Assembly: GCA_026707405.1 (NCBI GenBank)
Contig: JAPOWW010000011.1
Coordinates: forward strand, 124,001-188,000
Reading direction: 5' to 3'
DNA length: 64,000 nucleotides
DNA from: Chloroflexota bacterium
GTDB lineage: Bacteria; Chloroflexota; UBA11872; VXNJ01
The notes under the pieces are model-generated. The model did no database searches and was not told the DNA's origin. It worked only from the letters and a program-made list of their open reading frames with translations. The translations under genes and the position numbers were made by a program. Within the stretch, counting starts at the first letter, position 1, and the number at the start of each line of letters is the position of its first letter. This document shows positions 59,500-64,000 of this stretch, in pieces.

Positions 59500-59539
59500 C
59501 GGGCGGCGGCCCCGAAGCGGTCGAGGAGGCCGCCACCCG
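59500..59539 (-). other. stem-loop between binding-protein and permease genes
   Basis: CGGG-c-GGCGGCC ... GGCCGCC-a-CCCG, 11 bp with one mismatch. Confidence 0.55.
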
Positions 59540-59570
59540 GCGGGCGGTTAGACCTGCGTTGTGTCCTACG

Positions 59571-61163
59571 CTACTTCATGTCTCCGGGGAAGGCGCGCTT
59601 CAAGCCGGGAGGAGCTTCTTGAAGAATCTCGTCGACCTGAGGCTTGATCGCTCCCATCGCGTCCTGAGGCGAAACCCCGCCGAGCACGATCTCGTCATAC
59701 CCCGCCCTGGCGAGCGTCTGGATCTCCGTGTAACGCGGCGGCTGGACGAACGCCGGAGTCGCGTCGGTCTGGATTATGTCGAATACCTCCGCCCGGTCCT
59801 GTTCCCACGGATGGAAGGAGCCGATGAACTCTTCGGCGTTGGCCAGCGACCTCTTGGTCGGGATAGACAGACCCAGACCCATGTGTCCGCGTCCCACGCT
59901 GTCGGTCAGGTGGACAAGCAGCTCGTAGGTCTCGTCCGGGAACTTGCTGGCTTGCAGGACGCCGTAGCCGTTGCCGCCGTCACGGAAGTACTCGTCGCCG
60001 TTCGGCCAACTGGGATTCGGCGCTATTGCCGGCTCGATTGGCTCATAGCTGGCCGCCGCGAATGCGCGTCTCGTTGACTCGGCGAATTTCTGGTTGTTTT
60101 GGCGTGCGTGGAGCATCATTCCGAGTTTGTTGCTGTTGAACAGACCGGCGCTGCCTCCGACGAAGGTGCCCTGCTCGCTTCGGGTCGGGACCAGTCCATT
60201 GGTAACGTGCCCCGCCAACCAGTTCCATGCGTTCGCGGCGTTGTCCGAATGCATCGCCGATTCGGTCATGTCCTGGTTCCACACAGCGGCATCGTGCCCC
60301 CACAAGGCGAGGTACTGGTGCTTCAGTATCGCGGGGAACTCAAAACCGCCGTAAATGGCGTCGGTGCCTTCGCCCTGCCGGGCCGCCGCCAGATAGTTGT
60401 CATACCACTCAGCGGTGAACTCGCCCTTCTGGTAGAGGTCCCACGGATCGCCCAGCCCCAACGGTTCGACGACGTTCTGGTTGTAGAGAACGAAACCCGG
60501 CTGCGAGACGACCGGCAGACCCCAGGTCTTGCCGTACACCTGGAAGCTCGCGATGGCGCTCGCGTAGACGTCGTCCAGGATGTCGCTTGTCTTCGTGAAC
60601 GGCTCGAGATCAAGCACGACGTTCTTCGCCGCAAACGTAGCCGCCCAGTCCATGTGCAGATAGGCGATGTCCGGCGTGGTCCCACCGGCTACGGCGGTCA
60701 GAACCTTGACCTCCATGTCGCCGTGGGCAAAAGGTACGACCGACACCCTCGCGCTTGAGTTCATCGACTGGAAATCGAGCGCCGCCTTGTTCCAAATGCC
60801 GTGCATTCCGGGTCCGCCGCGCTGCTGGTTGTACCAGACCTCCAACTCGACCGAGGGCGGCGCGGTTGCCACTTCCCTGACGACTTGGGTGACTACCTTT
60901 TCCTCGACGACTACCTTTTCCTGAACGACTACCTTCTCGACCTCTTGAGTTACGACTTTCTCAACTTCGACCGCAACTTCTTCCTTGACGATCTTGGTTA
61001 CCACCCGATCGACCGGAACTTCTTTGATCACTTCCTGGATCTTGGTCTCGGTAACGACCTGGGTCTCACCGCAGCCGGCCAGGACCGCAACGGTAACGCC
61101 GGAACCGCCGGCCAATGCCAGCGCTCGCAGTGCCTTGCGGCGTGAAAATTTATCTCTAATCAT
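59571..61163 (-). CDS. extracellular solute-binding lipoprotein
   Basis: MIRDKFSRRKALRALALAGGSGVTVAVLAGCGETQVV; ORF extends to 61211. Confidence 0.88.
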   Translation of the reverse strand: MIRDKFSRRKALRALALAGGSGVTVAVLAGCGETQVVTETKIQEVIKEVPVDRVVTKIVKEEVAVEVEKVVTQEVEKVVVQEKVVVEEKVVTQVVREVATAPPSVELEVWYNQQRGGPGMHGIWNKAALDFQSMNSSARVSVVPFAHGDMEVKVLTAVAGGTTPDIAYLHMDWAATFAAKNVVLDLEPFTKTSDILDDVYASAIASFQVYGKTWGLPVVSQPGFVLYNQNVVEPLGLGDPWDLYQKGEFTAEWYDNYLAAARQGEGTDAIYGGFEFPAILKHQYLALWGHDAAVWNQDMTESAMHSDNAANAWNWLAGHVTNGLVPTRSEQGTFVGGSAGLFNSNKLGMMLHARQNNQKFAESTRRAFAAASYEPIEPAIAPNPSWPNGDEYFRDGGNGYGVLQASKFPDETYELLVHLTDSVGRGHMGLGLSIPTKRSLANAEEFIGSFHPWEQDRAEVFDIIQTDATPAFVQPPRYTEIQTLARAGYDEIVLGGVSPQDAMGAIKPQVDEILQEAPPGLKRAFPGDMK

Positions 61164-61229
61164 TTGGGTCCTCCTCCGGATCTCACCCGTGTAACGTGCT
61201 TTATACACCATCAGGCCGTTTTAAGGCAG

Positions 61230-61244
61230 TAATCACAGTGATTA
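61230..61244. promoter_or_regulatory. 15-bp palindrome TAATCACAGTGATTA upstream of binding-protein gene (operator candidate)
   Basis: Perfect arms TAATCAC/GTGATTA; TATAAA on minus strand at 61205-61200. Confidence 0.45.
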
Positions 61245-61589
61245 AGTGAGAAAGCGGGCTATAACGTCGCCGCGCCAACGCGCGCCGGCCGAATTACGCG
61301 CATTCAATAGGCAGCTTCAATCACCGTAGCGACTACCCTCGAGTAGCAGGCTATCAGAAGGTCGATGGTCTACGCGGATTCTTGAACCGACTTGATCGGA
61401 AAGATCGTGACCACGAACGTGCGGGGCTCGTGTTTAGTGTCCGGACGGAGCCTCTGAAGAGTCGCGGTCGTGATGCTTCAGACGGGCCCTAAGACCATCC
61501 CCACTAGGTCATCGACGCGCGCCGTGGCAAAACCGTAATCTAGGAAAGCGGCCGGGGATGGGAAACTACGGACGCCAGTCCAAATTGCT

Positions 61590-62639
61590 TCACGCACACC
61601 AGGGGGCGTCGGACTTCCAGCGATTGTATTTCGGCATGGCTCGCTCGGCGAAAATCTCGCGGACTTCATGCCAGCTTTTCACCCAGGCCGCATGGTCGTG
61701 CAGCTCCGACGAAGGGTCCTTGCGACTGCGAGCGACGAATCCTGGGAAGAACGCGCGCCCCGTCGGCTGACCGGTGGGCTGGTAACGCAGGTCCAGACTC
61801 CAGCGTACGGAGTCGCTAACGTTTGGTAGGGCCCTGTGCATCGTATGGCGAGCGAACAGGATGACACCGCCGGCGCGCACCGGTAGCGGAGTCATCTTGT
61901 CCACCGGAATCAAATGGTCCGGAATAACCAGGCCCGTGCCGGCGCCAGAAGGATTCACGCAGTGTCCCGCCAGCCCATCGATATGGCTCTGGGGAATTAC
62001 CGCCAGGCATCCGTTTTCCTCTGTTACGTCGGTAACGGCCACCCAGGCGGTGATCATCTTGGTATCGTCCGAATCCTCCGTGGTGACCGCCCCGTCTTGA
62101 TGCCACGAAGTCGTGTTCGAGACTCCGAGGCCCTGGCTCCAATGGTATTTGGAGTCATGCAAGTTCAGCGGAACTTTCAAACGTATGTGCTGTATCGGAT
62201 TGGAGTAAATCTCGGGGCCTATTAGAGATTCCACCGCATCGAGAAGCCGCGGATGACGCATGATGTTGAAGGCGGCTTCCCCCAGGTACATGGGGGTGTC
62301 CCGGTGAACGTTCTGCTGCAAGAGGATGATGTCGAAAGGCCCCAGATCCAGCGTGCCGGCTTGACGAACAACGTCCAGCACGCGCTCTTGAAAGTCGGCG
62401 GTCGGATCGTAGGTTGAGATTTCTCCATGCGAGAGAAGATCAGCGGCCACCTCGTCGAGTATGTCACTGTAGTCCGACATGAGAGGAGCGAAGTACTCAG
62501 GATCGATGACATCTTCTACAACCACGAATCCGTCGGTCTCGAACTGTTCAACCTGCGTGCGCGTCAGTCCCAATTGTTCTGTATACATTGGCTCACCTCT
62601 CGCACCACCCGACGGGATAAACGGAAGCCCAGCTTCCAT
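61590..62639 (-). CDS. phytanoyl-CoA dioxygenase (PhyH) family protein
   Basis: TTSWHQDGAVTTEDSDDTKMITAWVAVTDVTEENGCLAVIPQSH; start may be MYTEQLGLT. Confidence 0.87.
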   Translation of the reverse strand: MEAGLPFIPSGGARGEPMYTEQLGLTRTQVEQFETDGFVVVEDVIDPEYFAPLMSDYSDILDEVAADLLSHGEISTYDPTADFQERVLDVVRQAGTLDLGPFDIILLQQNVHRDTPMYLGEAAFNIMRHPRLLDAVESLIGPEIYSNPIQHIRLKVPLNLHDSKYHWSQGLGVSNTTSWHQDGAVTTEDSDDTKMITAWVAVTDVTEENGCLAVIPQSHIDGLAGHCVNPSGAGTGLVIPDHLIPVDKMTPLPVRAGGVILFARHTMHRALPNVSDSVRWSLDLRYQPTGQPTGRAFFPGFVARSRKDPSSELHDHAAWVKSWHEVREIFAERAMPKYNRWKSDAPWCA

Positions 62640-62773
62640 ACTCTGATTTCAACTGTACACGAAATACCATTCATGTCTTCCGACTTGACTCATCAGCGAA
62701 GGTCCGACCCGATTCTGCCTGATCGGCGGCCGCCGCTCCGGCCCGCGACTCGCCGGGGCCGCGCGCTAGTGCA

Positions 62774-62804
62774 CAGCGGCCTCCGGCATTGCCGGAGGCC
62801 GCTG
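62774..62804 (-). other. 14-bp perfect stem-loop downstream of binding-protein gene
   Basis: CAGCGGCCTCCGGC-att-GCCGGAGGCCGCTG. Confidence 0.85.
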
Positions 62805-62837
62805 GATCACGTCGCAATAAATCGCGATGCGGGCCTG

Positions 62838-64000
62838 CTATCTATCGCCTGGGAATGTTCGCCTCATGCCCTTGGGCCCACCTGCCAGGATGTCGTCGAC
62901 CCTAGACTTGATGTCTCCCATCGCATCCTGGGGTGTCGCGTCCGCTAGCACTATCTCGTCGTAAGCGGCGCGGGCCATGGTCTGAATCTCCGTGTATCCA
63001 GGCGGCGACAAGAATGACGGTGTCTCCGCAGTCTGAATTATGTCGAAGACCTCGGGGCGCTCCTGCTCCCAGGGATGAAACGAGCCAATGAACTCCTCGG
63101 CTCCTACCAGTGACTTCTTGGTGGGAATTGAAAGCCCCAGACCCATGTGGCCGCGGCCAACGCTTTCGACAAGCTGGATCAGCAGGTCCCAGGCGTCGTC
63201 CGGAGTCTTGCTCGCCTGCAATACCCCATATCCGTTTCCGGTGTTGCGATATACGGGCCCGCCGACCGGCCAGTCGAAATGCGGCACGATCGCCGGCTCA
63301 ATCGGTTCAAAGCTCGCCGCGGAGAAGGCGCGCCGTGTAGCTTCCGCGTATTTCTGGTTGTTTTGCCGGGCGTGCCACAGGATCATGCCCAATTTACCGC
63401 TGTTGAACAGACCCGCCGACCCGCCTACGGTTGCCGTCTGATCCTGGCGACTGGGTACCCAACCGTTCTTGACCGGCGCAGCCAGCCAGTTCCACGCCTC
63501 GGCTGCCTTGTCCGTGTGGAACGCCATCTCGGTCACGTCCTCGTTCCACACTGGCGAATCGAATCCCCACAATGCGACGTACTGGACTTTCAAGACCGGG
63601 GCGAATTCGTCGGCGCCATAGATGGAATCGACACCTTCACCCTGGCGGGCAGCCTGCAAGTACTGGAAATACCAGTCGGTCGTGTATTCGCCCTTGTCGT
63701 AGAGGTCCCATGGATCTTCCAATCCAAGTGGCTCCGTGATATTCCGGTTGTAGAGCGAATAGCCGGGCTGGGAAGTAACGGGCAGCCCCCACGTCTTGCC
63801 GAACAGCTTGAATTCGGCGATCACGCCATCGTGGAAGTCGTCCAGAATCTCACTGGAGTTCAGGAATTCTTCGTCCGGGTAAATGACGTTCTTATGCGCG
63901 AAAGTCGCCGTCCAGTCCTGGTGGAGATACGCGATGTCTGGCGTGACGCCCCCGGCTACGGCGGTAAGAACCTTGACCTCCATGTCGCCGTGGGCGAACG
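62838..64000 (-). CDS. extracellular solute-binding protein, N-terminus beyond window; paralog of 59571-61163
   Basis: GLGLSIPTKKSLVGAEEFIGSFHPWEQERPEVFDIIQT nearly identical to neighbouring SBP. Confidence 0.88.
   Translation of the reverse strand, partial: FAHGDMEVKVLTAVAGGVTPDIAYLHQDWTATFAHKNVIYPDEEFLNSSEILDDFHDGVIAEFKLFGKTWGLPVTSQPGYSLYNRNITEPLGLEDPWDLYDKGEYTTDWYFQYLQAARQGEGVDSIYGADEFAPVLKVQYVALWGFDSPVWNEDVTEMAFHTDKAAEAWNWLAAPVKNGWVPSRQDQTATVGGSAGLFNSGKLGMILWHARQNNQKYAEATRRAFSAASFEPIEPAIVPHFDWPVGGPVYRNTGNGYGVLQASKTPDDAWDLLIQLVESVGRGHMGLGLSIPTKKSLVGAEEFIGSFHPWEQERPEVFDIIQTAETPSFLSPPGYTEIQTMARAAYDEIVLADATPQDAMGDIKSRVDDILAGGPKGMRRTFPGDR

Overview
The window looks like a Chloroflexota-type chromosome segment. 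That placement rests on Tat/lipobox solute-binding proteins with Val/Glu-rich 'VVKEVPVEKVV' spacers, and is inference. Most of it is a catabolic island: 3 complete carbohydrate ABC-importer sets plus a partial extra binding protein at the right edge, 6 Gfo/Idh/MocA oxidoreductases, 3 PhyH dioxygenases, 2 RidA, creatininase, RraA-like, 2 sugar isomerase/epimerases, HpcH/HpaI aldolase, DUF2961, an aminotransferase, an SDR, an isochorismatase and a DrrAB-like exporter. Two parts stand out. (1) About 5.5-22.1 kb is a phage-tail-like module with no recognisable capsid, portal, terminase, integrase or lysis genes. It has a Com-like zinc finger, two tail-tube-like paralogs, a tail-assembly-chaperone pair joined by a canonical -1 slippery site (C_CCA_AAA), two short proteins with tape-measure-type C-termini, and tail-tip/fibre-like proteins. 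It is interleaved with five paralogous exported DUF2927-like proteins, three of them in tandem, separated by repeated hairpins whose 3' arm contains a perfect Shine-Dalgarno followed by a start codon. (2) A DUF3179-like gene (24250-25242) is interrupted by one in-frame TGA exactly where the first Cys of the family CxxC motif is expected (VTW-TGA-PAC). It is a candidate selenoprotein, or else a very recent nonsense mutation. A frameshifted RDD gene inside the tail module, stem-loops after all four binding-protein genes, and palindromic operator candidates are also reported. Family names are assigned from motif recognition without database searches.
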